36,948 nucleotides of DNA from Actinomycetota bacterium (lineage in GTDB: Bacteria > Actinomycetota > Acidimicrobiia > IMCC26256 > JACPCJ01), in the NCBI GenBank assembly GCA_016179865.1, contig JACPCJ010000108.1:1-36948 (forward strand), read 5' to 3'. A program made the translations under genes and the position numbers. This document shows positions 7,544 to 19,466 of this stretch, one piece after another; the stretch's first letter is position 1; each line of letters begins with the position of its first letter. The notes below the pieces were generated by a model. It had not been told where the DNA came from. It worked only from the letters and a program-made list of their open reading frames with translations, and did not search any database.

Positions 7544-8509
7544 ATGCGGTTCGTGATCTACGGGGCCGGAGCTGTCGGAGGCGTGGTCGGGGCACGCCTT
7601 TCCCAGCACGGTCACGACGTGGTGCTGATCGCCCGGGGCCCCCACTTCGACGCCATCCGCGACCGGGGGCTGCGGGTCGACTCCGGAGAGGAGTCGGTGA
7701 CGCTGCGGGTCCCGGTGGTGGACACCCCGGCGCGGGTTGCGTGGACGACCGGCGACGTCGCCGTTCTGGCCATGAAGACCCAGGCCACGGCGGCCGCCCT
7801 GTCTGACCTCTCGGCGTCCGCGCCGGCGGATCTTCCCGTCGTGTGTGCCCAGAACGCGGTGGAGAACGAGCGCCTGGCCCTCGGTCAGTTCGAACGGGTC
7901 TACGGCGTCTGCGTGATGTGCCCGACCGGCCACCTGGAGCCGGGGGTCGTGCAGGCCTTTTCCGTTCCCGTCACCGGGATCATGGACATCGGGCGCTACC
8001 CGGACGGGGTCGACGACGTGGCGACGTCGGTGGCGGCGGCGTTCAGTGCCTCGACCTTCGTGTCCGAGGCCCGCCCCGACATCATGCGCTGGAAGTACCG
8101 GAAGCTGATCATGAACCTAGGAAACGCCGCCGAGGCGGTGTGCGGGCCCGAGGCGCGTATCGGGGAGCTCGGGCGGCGGGCCACCGAGGAAGGCGAGGCG
8201 GCCCTCGCCGCCGCCGGCATCGACGTGGCCTCGATCGAGGAGGACGCCGCTCGTCGGGGCGACCTACTCCGGATCCGCCCCGCCGCCGGGCAGCGTTGGA
8301 AGGCCGGCTCCTCGTGGCAGAGCCTCGCCCGGGGTACAGGAAACATCGAGGCCGACCACCTCAACGGCGAGATCGTTCTTCTCGGACAGGCCCACGGCGT
8401 GCCGACCCCCGTCAACTCCTTGCTCCAGCGTCTGGCCAACCAGGCGGCGGGTGAGGGATGGGCCCCGGGCGCCATGACCGAGGCCGACGTCCTGAACCAG
8501 ATCGCGTGA
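7544..8509 (+). CDS. ketopantoate reductase (ApbA/PanE) family oxidoreductase
   Basis: 321 residues. The N-terminal Rossmann fold begins at once with MRFVIYGAGAVGGVVGARL (GxGxxG at residues 7-12); LAMKTQATAAAL and CAQNAVENE follow the usual coenzyme-binding order, and the C-terminal helical domain carries the family Lys in WKYRKLIMNLGNAAE (Lys184/Lys187). PanE reduces ketopantoate to pantoate with NADPH, but this fold also serves other 2-oxo acids and no pantothenate gene is nearby, so the substrate is left open. ATG 7544 is preferred; GTG 7535 directly after the pth stop adds three residues. Its TGA overlaps the mfd start (GTGA). Confidence 0.85.
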   Translation: MRFVIYGAGAVGGVVGARLSQHGHDVVLIARGPHFDAIRDRGLRVDSGEESVTLRVPVVDTPARVAWTTGDVAVLAMKTQATAAALSDLSASAPADLPVVCAQNAVENERLALGQFERVYGVCVMCPTGHLEPGVVQAFSVPVTGIMDIGRYPDGVDDVATSVAAAFSASTFVSEARPDIMRWKYRKLIMNLGNAAEAVCGPEARIGELGRRATEEGEAALAAAGIDVASIEEDAARRGDLLRIRPAAGQRWKAGSSWQSLARGTGNIEADHLNGEIVLLGQAHGVPTPVNSLLQRLANQAAGEGWAPGAMTEADVLNQIA

Positions 8510-11500
8510 AGATCAGGGAGATTCCGGAGCGGTTGCGCGACGAGAGCGTCGTCGCCGACCTGCTGGCGGGGGCGACGCCGGTGGCCGCCATCCCCGACCC
8601 GGCTCGCGCCGTCGTCATCGCCGCCCTGGCTCGCCTCAGTCAACGACAGCCCATCCTCGCCGCCGTGGCCACCCAGGCCGAGGCGGATCGCCTGACCCAC
8701 GACCTCGGCGTCTTCCTCGACCCGGGTGCCGTCGAGGAGTTCCCGGCGTGGGAGACGCTGCCCTTCGAGCGGGTGTCGCCCCAGGTCGAGACCATGGGTC
8801 GTCGCCTCCGCGTGATGTGGCGGCTGCGCCACGGCACAACCCCCGAGGTGGTGGTGGCCCCGGTTCGCGCCCTCGTCCAGCGGCTGGGCCCCCACGTCGA
8901 GGACGTGGCCCCGGTGGTGGTCGAGCGCGGCAAGGTCGTCGATCGCGACGCGCTGGTCGAGGCACTCGTCGCCTTCGGGTACCGCCGGGAGTACCAGGTC
9001 GAGGCCAGGGGCGAGGTGGCCGTGCGGGGCTCGATCGTCGACGTGTTCCCGTCTACCGCCGCCCACCCGGTCCGCATCGACCTCTGGGGTGACGAGGTCG
9101 ACCGCCTCCAGACCTTCTCGATCGCCAGCCAGCGGGCCGACGAGCCCGCCGGCCCGTCAACCGACGAGCAGGTGGGCCAGGCGGGGCCCGAGCGGGTCGA
9201 GATCTTTCCCTGCCGCGAGCTCCTGCCCACGCCCGAGGTGCGCGCCCGCGCCGAGGGCCTCGTCGCTGCTGAGCCCTGGGGCCGCGAGCACTGGGAGCGC
9301 ATCGCCGAGGGCCAGCTCTTCGACGGCATGGAGTCGTGGCTCCCGTGGCTGGCGGGCGACAAGGAGCACCTCCTCACCGATCTCCTCTCCGATGAGGCCA
9401 CCACCCTCCTCGTGGAACCGAAGCGCATGCGGGATCGGGCTCAGGAGCTGCTCGATGAGGAGGAGGCCCTCGCCGCCGCCCTGGCGGGGACGTGGGGCGC
9501 AGATGCGACCCCCTCCCCGCTCGGAGGGGCCGCTCGGGCCCCGGCCTTTCCCCGTCTCTCGCTGCCCTTCGACCGACTCCTCAGCCACACGGGCGCTGCC
9601 GCCGTCTCGATCCTGGCCGTTCCGGAGGGGCCGGCGACGCCGAGGATCAGTGCCTCCACCTTCGCTCCCGTCGCCGGCGACGCCGAGGTGCTGGCCTCCC
9701 GGCTGTCCGAGCTCACGCGCAGCGGGTACGAAGTGATCATCGCCGCCGACGGCGAGGGGTCGGCGTCGCGCTTGCGAGACGTTTTGGCCGGCGAGGGTGT
9801 CGGACTCCCGGTCGAAGTGGCACCCCTGGAGCACGGCTTTGTCCTCGAGGGCACCCGGCTGGCTGTGATCGCCGAAACCGACCTCACCGGCCGCCGGCAC
9901 GCCCACCGCCGGCCCCAACCGGCGGCGCGGCGCGGCAGCGCGTTCCAGGAAGACCTCGCCGTCGGCGACTACATCGTCCATCACCAGCACGGCGTCGGGC
10001 GCTACGGCGGCATGGTGGCCCGCACCCTCGGCGGGGTCGAGCGCGACTACCTCCTCCTCGAGTACCGGGGCGACGACAAGCTCTACGTCCCCACCGACCA
10101 GGTCGGGTTCGTGCGCCGCTACACGGGGGCCGACCAGCCCACCCTGCACCGCCTGGGCGGCAGCGATTGGGAGCGCCAGCGGGCCCGGGCCCGCGCCGCC
10201 GTCAGCGAGATCGCCCAGGACCTCGTCGACCTGTACCGCCGCCGGCTCGCCGTTTCCGGCCACGCGTTCCCCACCGACACCCCGTGGCAGGGGGAGTTCG
10301 AGGCGGCGTTCCCCTACGAGGAGACGCCCGACCAGGCGAAGGCCATCGACGACGTCAAGGGCGATATGGAGCAGCCGCTTCCGATGGACCGTCTGGTGTG
10401 TGGCGACGTGGGCTACGGCAAGACGGAGGTCGCCCTGCGGGCCGCCTTCAAGGCCGTGCAGGACGGGAAGCAGGTGGCGGTCATCGTCCCCACCACCCTG
10501 CTGGCGACCCAGCACACCCAGACGTTCCGCGAGCGCCTCGCCAGCTATCCGGTGCGGGTGGAGATGCTGTCGCGCTTCCTCACCGCCAAGGAACAGCGGG
10601 CGGTGGTGGCGGGCCTCGCCGACGGCTCCGTCGACATCGTCATCGCCACCCACCGGCTGCTGTCCCAGGACGTGAAGTTCAAAGACCTCGGGCTCCTGGT
10701 CGTGGACGAGGAGCAGCGCTTCGGCGTCAAGCACAAGGAGCGCATCAAGGGCTTCCGCACGGAGGTCGACGTCCTCACCCTCTCCGCCACCCCGATCCCG
10801 CGGACGCTGGAAATGGCGGTAACGGGAATCCGCGACCTGTCCCTCGTCAACACCCCGCCGGAGGGTCGCCAGCCCATCCTCACCTACGTCGGCGAGTACG
10901 ACGAGCGAGCCATGGCCGAGGCCATCCGCCGGGAGCTGCTCCGCGAAGGCCAGGCCTTCGTGGTGCACAACCGGGTCCAGGACATCGAGGCGGTGGCGGC
11001 GGAGGTGCGCGAGCTGGTTCCCGAGGCCCGGGTGGCCGTGGCCCACGGGCAGATGGACGAGGGGTCGTTGGAGCGGATCGTGCTCGACTTCTGGGAGCGG
11101 GCCTACGACGTCCTGGTGTGCACCACCATCATCGAGAGCGGCATCGACATGCCCACCGTCAACACCCTGGTGGTCGACCGGGCCGATCTCCTGGGCCTGT
11201 CGCAGATGTACCAGCTCCGCGGGCGCGTGGGGCGGGCGGGGCAACGGGCCTACGCCTACCTCCTCTATCCGAGAGACCGGAAGCTCACCGAGGAGGCATA
11301 CGAGCGCCTGAAGACCATCGGCGAGTTCACCGACCTCGGCTCCGGCTTCCGGATCGCCATGCGCGACCTCGAGATCCGGGGGGCGGGCAACCTGCTCGGG
11401 CAGGCGCAGTCGGGCCACATCGCCGCCGTCGGCTTCGACCTCTACTGCCAGATGGTGAGCGAGGCGGTGGCCGAGCTGAAGGGGGAGACGGTTCCCGAAC

Positions 11501-11985
11501 CCGCGGAGATCACCATCGACGTTCCCCTCGACGCCCACCTCCCGCGCGACTACGTCGCCCGCGACGACGTGCGCATGGAGGCCTACCGCCGCCTGGCCGC
11601 CGTCGAGGCCAAGGCCGACGTGGACGACATCCGCCGTGAGTGGGCCGACCGCTTCGGGGCTCCGCCCCCGGCGGCCGAGGCCCTCTTGGAGGTGGCGTCG
11701 GTCCGGGCCGAGTGCGCGCGCCTCGGCGTCACCGACTTCCAGCTTCGCTCGGGCCGCGCTCGGATCGGCCCCATCGAGCTCTCAGCGTCGCAGGTCATCC
11801 GCTTGGAGCGCCTCGCTCCGGGGTCGATCGTCAAGGAGCGTGACGGCGACCGCGCATACGACCTCGTCATCCCCGTGGCCGGGCCCCAGCGGGTCGGGCG
11901 ACCGGATGGCGATCCCGTCGAGCAGCTCGATCGGGTTCGCGTCCTGCTGGCCGAGTTGGTGCCGGTAGATTCCCCGGCGTCGTGA
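8506..11985 (+). CDS. mfd: transcription-repair coupling factor Mfd
   Basis: 1159 residues, normal for Mfd. It removes RNA polymerase stalled at DNA lesions and recruits UvrA. Order of domains: UvrB-like N-terminal region (1-330, with FLDPGAVEEFPAWETLPFE and RGEVAVRGSIVDVFP); the CarD-like polymerase-interaction domain near 480-560 (VGDYIVHHQHGVGRYGGM); superfamily 2 translocase with Walker A GDVGYGKTEVA (about 632), DEEQ box VVDEEQRFGVKHKE (about 733) and QLRGRVGRAG (about 904); and the C-terminal TRCF domain. Start GTG 8506 overlaps the previous stop. Residues about 334-348 (ATPSPLGGAARAPAF) are encoded by an inverted copy of the dispersed two-hairpin repeat and look inserted into a variable linker. 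The stop overlaps the start of the PpiC gene. Confidence 0.97.
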   Translation: MKIREIPERLRDESVVADLLAGATPVAAIPDPARAVVIAALARLSQRQPILAAVATQAEADRLTHDLGVFLDPGAVEEFPAWETLPFERVSPQVETMGRRLRVMWRLRHGTTPEVVVAPVRALVQRLGPHVEDVAPVVVERGKVVDRDALVEALVAFGYRREYQVEARGEVAVRGSIVDVFPSTAAHPVRIDLWGDEVDRLQTFSIASQRADEPAGPSTDEQVGQAGPERVEIFPCRELLPTPEVRARAEGLVAAEPWGREHWERIAEGQLFDGMESWLPWLAGDKEHLLTDLLSDEATTLLVEPKRMRDRAQELLDEEEALAAALAGTWGADATPSPLGGAARAPAFPRLSLPFDRLLSHTGAAAVSILAVPEGPATPRISASTFAPVAGDAEVLASRLSELTRSGYEVIIAADGEGSASRLRDVLAGEGVGLPVEVAPLEHGFVLEGTRLAVIAETDLTGRRHAHRRPQPAARRGSAFQEDLAVGDYIVHHQHGVGRYGGMVARTLGGVERDYLLLEYRGDDKLYVPTDQVGFVRRYTGADQPTLHRLGGSDWERQRARARAAVSEIAQDLVDLYRRRLAVSGHAFPTDTPWQGEFEAAFPYEETPDQAKAIDDVKGDMEQPLPMDRLVCGDVGYGKTEVALRAAFKAVQDGKQVAVIVPTTLLATQHTQTFRERLASYPVRVEMLSRFLTAKEQRAVVAGLADGSVDIVIATHRLLSQDVKFKDLGLLVVDEEQRFGVKHKERIKGFRTEVDVLTLSATPIPRTLEMAVTGIRDLSLVNTPPEGRQPILTYVGEYDERAMAEAIRRELLREGQAFVVHNRVQDIEAVAAEVRELVPEARVAVAHGQMDEGSLERIVLDFWERAYDVLVCTTIIESGIDMPTVNTLVVDRADLLGLSQMYQLRGRVGRAGQRAYAYLLYPRDRKLTEEAYERLKTIGEFTDLGSGFRIAMRDLEIRGAGNLLGQAQSGHIAAVGFDLYCQMVSEAVAELKGETVPEPAEITIDVPLDAHLPRDYVARDDVRMEAYRRLAAVEAKADVDDIRREWADRFGAPPPAAEALLEVASVRAECARLGVTDFQLRSGRARIGPIELSASQVIRLERLAPGSIVKERDGDRAYDLVIPVAGPQRVGRPDGDPVEQLDRVRVLLAELVPVDSPAS
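9509..9546 (-). repeat. dispersed two-hairpin repeat, copy D (inside mfd)
   Basis: Read on the minus strand: hairpin 1 is GGGGCC-CGAGC-GGCCCC and hairpin 2 is CCCCTCC-GAGCGG-GGAGGGG, a perfect 7-bp stem. The copy lies inside mfd in the opposite orientation and adds residues in frame without a stop. Confidence 0.65.
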
Positions 11986-13024
11986 GTTCTCTGCGCATCT
12001 CCATCGTCGCCGCGCTCGCCGTGGTCGCCGTCGCCGGCGCCGGGTTGGCCGGCGCCGCCCTCTCGAACTCGGCCGGGTGGGTGGCGCGGGTCGAGGGTCG
12101 CGAGATCGCCGAAGAGGAGTTCGTCGCCGAGCTCGAGGAGCTGCGGGCGAACGACCAGATCTTCAGCGGGGTGCTCCAGCAGCTCGGCCAGGAGCGCTTC
12201 CCCGAGGGCGCCGTCCCCGCCGAGCTGGGCGCCGCCTGGCTGGCCCGGCGGATCCAGGACGAGCTGGTGGCTCGCGAGGCCGACCGGCGAGGGCTGCGGG
12301 TGTCGGCAGGCGACCGGGCCACCGCCGAGGAGGCCCTGCCGGGCCAGTGGAGTCCCGAGGTGTGGAAGGTCTTCAGCTCCGACTTCCAGGCGAGGGAGAT
12401 CGCAAGGTTCGCCCGCCGCCTCGCCCTCGAAGCGGTCCTGCGCCCCCCGGTCACCGAGGCCGACCTGCGGGCGGCGTACGAGGAGCAGAAGGACCAGTTC
12501 CTCACGGCGTGCGCGCGGCACATCTTGGTCGAGACGCTCGACGAGGCAACGGCGTTGCGAGAGCGGATCGACGCGGGCGAGAGCTTCGAAGACCTGGCCC
12601 GTGAGCACTCGATCGACCCGGGGAGCGGTTCGCAGGGCGGCGACCTGGGTTGCCAGCTTCGGGGTTCCTACGTCGAGCCTTTCGACAGCACGACCTTCAC
12701 GGCGGAGCTGGGAGTCGTCACCGAACCGGTCGAGACCCAGTTCGGGTTCCACCTGATCCGCGTCGATCGGCGCGACCTGGCGCCGTTCGAGAGCGTCCGC
12801 GATCAGCTCGAGCAGCTGCTCCAGGAGGAGTCGGCGGCGGAGTTCGAGTCGACCATGGTGGCGGCGCAGGGTGACGTGCACGTCGACGTCAACCCTCGTT
12901 ACGGCGCCTACACCCCCGACGACCTCACCGGTCGGTTGGTGTCGCCCCCTGAGCCACCCGACCCGCCTGACGAGTTGCCGGTGGGCGGCGAGGAGCCAGC
13001 CGGCGAACCCACGCTCTTCGGGCC

Positions 13025-13028
<4 letters not shown>
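11982..13028 (+). CDS. PpiC/SurA-type peptidyl-prolyl isomerase, exported or membrane-anchored
   Basis: 348 residues. An uncleaved anchor or signal peptide covers about residues 5-28 (RISIVAALAVVAVAGAGLAGAAL); no lipobox Cys follows. Next is a SurA-N-like helical chaperone region (about 40-165), then a parvulin domain around 168-265, seen in ARHILVETLDEATALRERI, FEDLAREHSIDPGSGSQGGDLG and TQFGFHLIRVDRR. The tail is proline-rich (PPEPPDPPDELP). It probably helps fold secreted proteins outside the membrane. Start GTG 11982 overlaps the mfd stop and its own TGA overlaps the TTG start of mazG, so mfd, this gene and mazG form a chain of 4-base overlaps. The exact substrates cannot be inferred. Confidence 0.88.
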
Positions 13029-16256
<3,228 letters not shown>

Positions 16257-16260
16257 ACCT

Positions 16261-16294
16261 GCTTCCCGCTCTGAAGCGGCCGCTCGGGCCGCGG
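16261..16294 (-). repeat. dispersed two-hairpin repeat, copy E (between ftsB and DUF501 gene)
   Basis: Minus-strand reading: hairpin 1 GCGGCC-CGAGC-GGCCGC, hairpin 2 GCTTC-AGAGCGG-GAAGC. Both stems are perfect yet differ from those of copies B and D, so the changes are compensated. It begins 5 bases after the ftsB stop and ends 8 bases before the -10-like TACACT of the next gene. It may also act as a terminator. Confidence 0.7.
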
Positions 16295-16301
16295 GCGTCC
16301 G

Positions 16302-16307
16302 TACACT
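16302..16307 (+). promoter_or_regulatory. putative -10 element (TACACT) of a leaderless start
   Basis: TACACT ends 8 bases before ATG 16316 with no ribosome binding site between. Repeat copy E occupies the region where a -35 box would be. Confidence 0.45.
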
Positions 16308-16315
16308 CGCGCCCG

Positions 16316-16786
16316 ATGTCCGAGGACGTGGCCGACCACGCCGCCGTCACCGCCCTTCTGGGTCGCGAGCCGCAGGCTCGCTTCGACGTCGTCGTCCGTC
16401 GCGCCGCCACCGGCGCCCCGATGGTGATCCGCAACGCCCCACTCCTCGACGACGGCACGCCCATGCCCACCCGCTACTGGCTGGTCGACCCCGAGCTGTC
16501 GCTGGCCATCGCCCGTCTGGAAGCAGAGGGAGGGGTGCGAGTCGCCGAGGCCAGCGTCGATCCCGACGCGCTGGCCGCGGCCCACGCCGCCTACGCCTCC
16601 GAACGTGACCGCGCCCTCGATCCCGGCTACGTCGGGCCCCGCCCGAGCGGCGGTGTGGGTGGTACTGCCCGAGGGGTGAAGTGCCTCCACGCCCACTTCG
16701 CCAATTGGCTCGCGGGCCGAGACGACCCGGTGGGTCAGTGGGTCGCCAGCCGAGTCGAGGCACCGGACGTCATCCGGGAGTGGTGA
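16316..16786 (+). CDS. DUF501 family protein
   Basis: 156 residues, the normal size. The family hallmarks are visible: DVVVRRAATGAPMVIRNAPLLDDGTPMPTRYWLV in the first half (about 24-57) and the conserved GPRPSGGVGGTARGVKCLHAHFANWLAG in the second, with a Cys and two His residues that may bind metal. Function is unknown; the gene is conserved between ftsB and ppx in actinobacteria (Rv1025 in M. tuberculosis), as here. The ATG has no ribosome binding site and is probably leaderless. Its TGA overlaps the ppx GTG (GTGA). Confidence 0.9.
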   Translation: MSEDVADHAAVTALLGREPQARFDVVVRRAATGAPMVIRNAPLLDDGTPMPTRYWLVDPELSLAIARLEAEGGVRVAEASVDPDALAAAHAAYASERDRALDPGYVGPRPSGGVGGTARGVKCLHAHFANWLAGRDDPVGQWVASRVEAPDVIREW

Positions 16787-17718
16787 CCGGCGTGGTCCGG
16801 ATCGGCGCCATCGACATGGGGACGAATTCCACCCGCCTGTTGATCGCCGACGTCGACGGCTCGGGGCGCGAGGCTCGCCTCGAACCGATCGACCGCCGGA
16901 TGCGGATCACCCGCCTCGGTCAAGGCGTCGACGCCTCGCGCCGGCTCGTCCCGGAAGCGGTCGACCGCACGCTGGCGGTGGTGAGGGAGTACCGCCGGGC
17001 GCTTGACGACCTCGGGGTTTCCCGGTGTCGGGCCGTCGCCACCAGCGCCGCCCGTGACGCCGAGAACGCGGGCGAGTTCTTCGCCCAGGTGGCGTCGGTG
17101 CTCGGCCACGACGCCGAGCTGCTGACCGGCGCCGAGGAGGCGCGGCTGTCTTTTCTGGGTGCCACCGCGGGGCTCGACGAACCGGCGCCGTACCTGGTCG
17201 TCGATATCGGGGGCGGGTCGACGGAGCTGATCACAGGAACCGCCGCCCCCGACGGCCTCGTGTCGCTCGACATCGGCTGCGTGCGCTTGACCGAGCAGTT
17301 CCTCCTGTCCGACCCGCCCCGACCCGAGGAGTTGTCACAGGCGGTGCACACCGCCCGGGCTCACCTGACGGACTGCGACGTGCTCGTCCCGAGCGCCCGT
17401 AACGCCAAGACCCTCATCGGCCTGGCCGGGACCGTGACGACCGTGGCCGCCATCGAGATGGGCCTGCCGGAGTACGACCGCGACCGCATCCACCACTACC
17501 GACTCAGCCGGGAAGCGGCCGAAGACGTGTTCCGCACCCTCGCCACCGAGCCGGCGGCCCAGCGCCGGCACAACCCGGGCTTGGAGCCGGAGCGGGTCGA
17601 CGTCATCGTGGGCGGCGCCGTCGTGCTCGTGGCCGTGATGCGCCACTTTGAGTGCGACGAGATGCTCGTCTCCGAGGCCGACATCCTCGACGGCCTCGTA
17701 CGATCCCAGGCCGCATGA
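16783..17718 (+). CDS. ppx: exopolyphosphatase / guanosine pentaphosphate phosphatase family
   Basis: 311 residues, the short actinobacterial Ppx/GppA form without the C-terminal HD-like domain. The ASKHA phosphate loop IGAIDMGTNSTRLLIADV is at the N terminus; SAARDAENAGEF, GAEEARLSFLGA and the second phosphate loop VVDIGGGSTELI (about 140-152) follow in order, with LAGTVTTVAAIEMGL further on. It hydrolyses inorganic polyphosphate and/or pppGpp; which one cannot be told from sequence. The start GTG 16783 overlaps the DUF501 stop; GTG 16792 is an alternative. Repeat copy B begins at its stop codon. Confidence 0.92.
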   Translation: MTGVVRIGAIDMGTNSTRLLIADVDGSGREARLEPIDRRMRITRLGQGVDASRRLVPEAVDRTLAVVREYRRALDDLGVSRCRAVATSAARDAENAGEFFAQVASVLGHDAELLTGAEEARLSFLGATAGLDEPAPYLVVDIGGGSTELITGTAAPDGLVSLDIGCVRLTEQFLLSDPPRPEELSQAVHTARAHLTDCDVLVPSARNAKTLIGLAGTVTTVAAIEMGLPEYDRDRIHHYRLSREAAEDVFRTLATEPAAQRRHNPGLEPERVDVIVGGAVVLVAVMRHFECDEMLVSEADILDGLVRSQAA

Positions 17719-17776
17719 GCGGAGCGAAGCGAGCGGGGCCCGAGCGGCCCCGGCCGGAGGCCGAGGAGCGGGAAGC
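17717..17776 (+). repeat. dispersed two-hairpin repeat, copy B (between ppx and aminotransferase)
   Basis: Contains GAGCGAAGCGAGC, then hairpin 1 GGGGCC-CGAGC-GGCCCC, an extra GGCC-GGA-GGCC hairpin, and GAGGAGCGGGAAGC ending exactly at the next ATG. It fills the whole gap between the two genes and supplies the only ribosome-binding-like sequence of the aminotransferase gene. Confidence 0.65.
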
Positions 17777-18859
17777 ATGAGGCTGCTCCTGGGTCCAGGC
17801 CCGTCGAACGCGTACCCCGAGGTGCTGGCCGCTCTGGGTCGGCCCCTGCTCGGCCACCTCGACCCCGAGTTCCTCGCCATCTTCGACGAGACCTGCGAGC
17901 GGCTCCGGGCGGCCTTCCAGACTCGCAACGAACTGACCCTCCCCGTGTCGGGGACGGGGTCGGCGGGGATGGAGGCGTGCTTCGTCAACCTCCTGGAGCC
18001 GGGTGACACGGCCATCGTCGGCGTCAACGGCGTGTTCGGCGAGCGGATGTGCGAGGTCGCCCGCCGGTGCGGCGCCGAGGTGGTGCGGGTGGAGGCGCCG
18101 TGGGGCACCGCCCTCGACCCCGAGGATCTCCTCGACGCCCGGCGGGCCAACCCGCGGGCCCGCGTCCTGGCCGTCGTCCACGCCGAGACCTCGACCGGCG
18201 TCGAGAACCCGGTGGCGCCGCTGGCGGTGCTGGCCGACACCGACACCCTGCTGGTGGTCGACGCCGTGACGTCGCTCGGGGGCATCCCGGTGGACGTCGA
18301 CGGGTGGCGCGTCGACGCCACCTACTCGGGCACCCAGAAGTGTCTGTCGGTCCCGCCCGGCCTGGCCCCGATCACCTTCTCGGCGCGGGCGACGGAGCGG
18401 CTGCGGACCCGTGAGCGGCCGCCCCAGTCGTGGTACCTGGACCTCGGGCTCGTCGGCGAGTACTCGCGCGAGCGCCGGTACCACCACACCATCCCGATCT
18501 CGATGGTGTACGCACTCCACGCCGGTCTCGGCGTGCTCCTCGACGAAGGGCTCGAGGTTTCGTGGGCGCGCCACCGGGCGGCGGGGGATCGGCTCCACGC
18601 CGCCCTGCCCGACCTGGGCTTCGAACTGATCGTCGACCCCGCGCACCGACTTCCTGAACTGACCACCGCCTGGCTTCCGGGCGGGGCCGACGACGCCTCG
18701 CTACGCAAGCGCCTGCTCGAGGAGCACGACATCGAAGTCGGCGGGGGCCTGGGAGAGTTCGCCGGGAAGGCGTGGCGGATCGGCCTCATGGGCCACAACG
18801 CCCGCCCCGAGATCGTCGACCGCTTCCTCACCGCTCTCTCTGCGTCTGCGTCGCGTTAG
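17777..18859 (+). CDS. class V aminotransferase (alanine/serine-glyoxylate aminotransferase type)
   Basis: 360 residues of the PLP fold type I family. It opens with MRLLLGPGPSNAYPEVLAAL, typical of serine- or alanine-glyoxylate transaminases; PVSGTGSAGMEACFVNLLEPGD holds the phosphate-binding loop, LVVDAVTSLGGIPVDVDGW the PLP-contact Asp, and SGTQKCLSVPPGLAP the Schiff-base Lys188. Expected reaction: amino transfer from Ala or Ser to glyoxylate; the donor is not resolvable. ATG 17777 is chosen because the conserved start lies there; the upstream open frame runs through repeat copy B. The last codons lie in the left arm of a large inverted repeat that separates this gene from the convergent orn gene. 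Confidence 0.88.
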   Translation: MRLLLGPGPSNAYPEVLAALGRPLLGHLDPEFLAIFDETCERLRAAFQTRNELTLPVSGTGSAGMEACFVNLLEPGDTAIVGVNGVFGERMCEVARRCGAEVVRVEAPWGTALDPEDLLDARRANPRARVLAVVHAETSTGVENPVAPLAVLADTDTLLVVDAVTSLGGIPVDVDGWRVDATYSGTQKCLSVPPGLAPITFSARATERLRTRERPPQSWYLDLGLVGEYSRERRYHHTIPISMVYALHAGLGVLLDEGLEVSWARHRAAGDRLHAALPDLGFELIVDPAHRLPELTTAWLPGGADDASLRKRLLEEHDIEVGGGLGEFAGKAWRIGLMGHNARPEIVDRFLTALSASASR

Positions 18860-18894
18860 GCGCGCATACGCGTCGTAACGCGACACAGACGCAG
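18840..18894. terminator. large inverted repeat between convergent genes (bidirectional terminator or palindromic repeat)
   Basis: Arms 18840-18858 (CTGCGTCTGCGTCGCGTTA) and 18876-18894 (TAACGCGACACAGACGCAG) are inverse complements with one mismatch over 19 bases; the 17-base spacer has its own CGCG-CATA-CGCG hairpin. The left arm overlaps the end and TAG of the aminotransferase gene; the right ends 6 bases before the orn stop. There is no T tract. Confidence 0.75.
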
Positions 18895-18899
18895 GGGCG

Positions 18900-19430
18900 C
18901 TACCGGAAGACGGCCTCCCGGTAGTAGGCGAGCTCGGCGATCGACTCCCGCAGATCCGCGAGGGCGCGGTGGCCGCCGTGCTTCGGCGGGCGGTGCTGGT
19001 AGGCGTCGGGGTGCCAGCGCCGGGCCAGCTCCTTGACCGACGACACATCGACCGACCGGTAATAGAGGTGTTCCTCGAGCTCGGGGAGGTAGCGGGCGAG
19101 GAAGCGCCGGTCGACGCCGATCGAGTTCCCGCACAGGGGCACGGTGCCGGCCTCGGGCGCGTGGCCTTTCACGTACTCCAGGACCGAGCCCCCGGCGTCT
19201 TCGAGCGACAGCGAGGACTCCCGGATCTCGTCGACGAGCTTCGAGGTGGTGTGCATCTTGCGCACCACCTCGCCCATCCGGTCCAGCACCTCGTCGGGCT
19301 GGTGGATCACCAGGTCGATGCCGTCGTCGAGGGTGCGCAGGTCGTTGTCGGTGGCCAGGGCGGCGATCTCGACGATGACGTCGGTCTCGAGGTCGAGGCC
19401 GGTCATCTCGAGGTCGAGCCAGATCAGCAC
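18900..19430 (-). CDS. orn: oligoribonuclease
   Basis: 176 residues, DEDDh 3'-5' exonuclease that degrades short RNAs, including pGpG from c-di-GMP breakdown. It begins at GTG 19430 with MLIWLDLEMTGLDLETDVI (catalytic Asp6 and Glu8), and later shows CGNSIGVDRRFLARYLPELEEHL (third acidic residue), VDVSSVKELARRW, and HRALADLRESIAEL (His and last Asp). Length and motifs are standard. It is convergent with the aminotransferase gene and divergent from the acyl-CoA synthetase gene, with TATAGG on its strand as a possible -10. It is relevant here because a GGDEF/EAL protein is encoded nearby, although orn is a general housekeeping gene. Confidence 0.95.
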   Translation of the reverse strand: MLIWLDLEMTGLDLETDVIVEIAALATDNDLRTLDDGIDLVIHQPDEVLDRMGEVVRKMHTTSKLVDEIRESSLSLEDAGGSVLEYVKGHAPEAGTVPLCGNSIGVDRRFLARYLPELEEHLYYRSVDVSSVKELARRWHPDAYQHRPPKHGGHRALADLRESIAELAYYREAVFR

Positions 19431-19466
19431 GTTGGTGGGCGCAGGTTCGGCGATTGGCGAACCCTA

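Noticed and set aside
5213-7933. Long minus-strand open frame opposite prs, rplY and pth
   Set aside because: The three plus-strand genes are unmistakable; the frame is an antisense artefact of GC-rich codon use.
9181-9200. GGGGCCCGAGCGGG, similar to hairpin 1 of the dispersed repeat
   Set aside because: The bases encode AGPERVEIFP, ordinary Mfd sequence, and neither the GGCC closing arm nor the second hairpin follows.
16637-16660. GGGCCCCGCCCGAGCGGCGG, a partial match to the repeat in the DUF501 gene
   Set aside because: It encodes the conserved GPRPSGGVGG motif of the family and has no second hairpin.
17763-17776. Start of the aminotransferase further upstream in the open frame through repeat copy B
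   Set aside because: The family starts at the MRLLLGPGPS strand; upstream residues are repeat-derived and overlap ppx.
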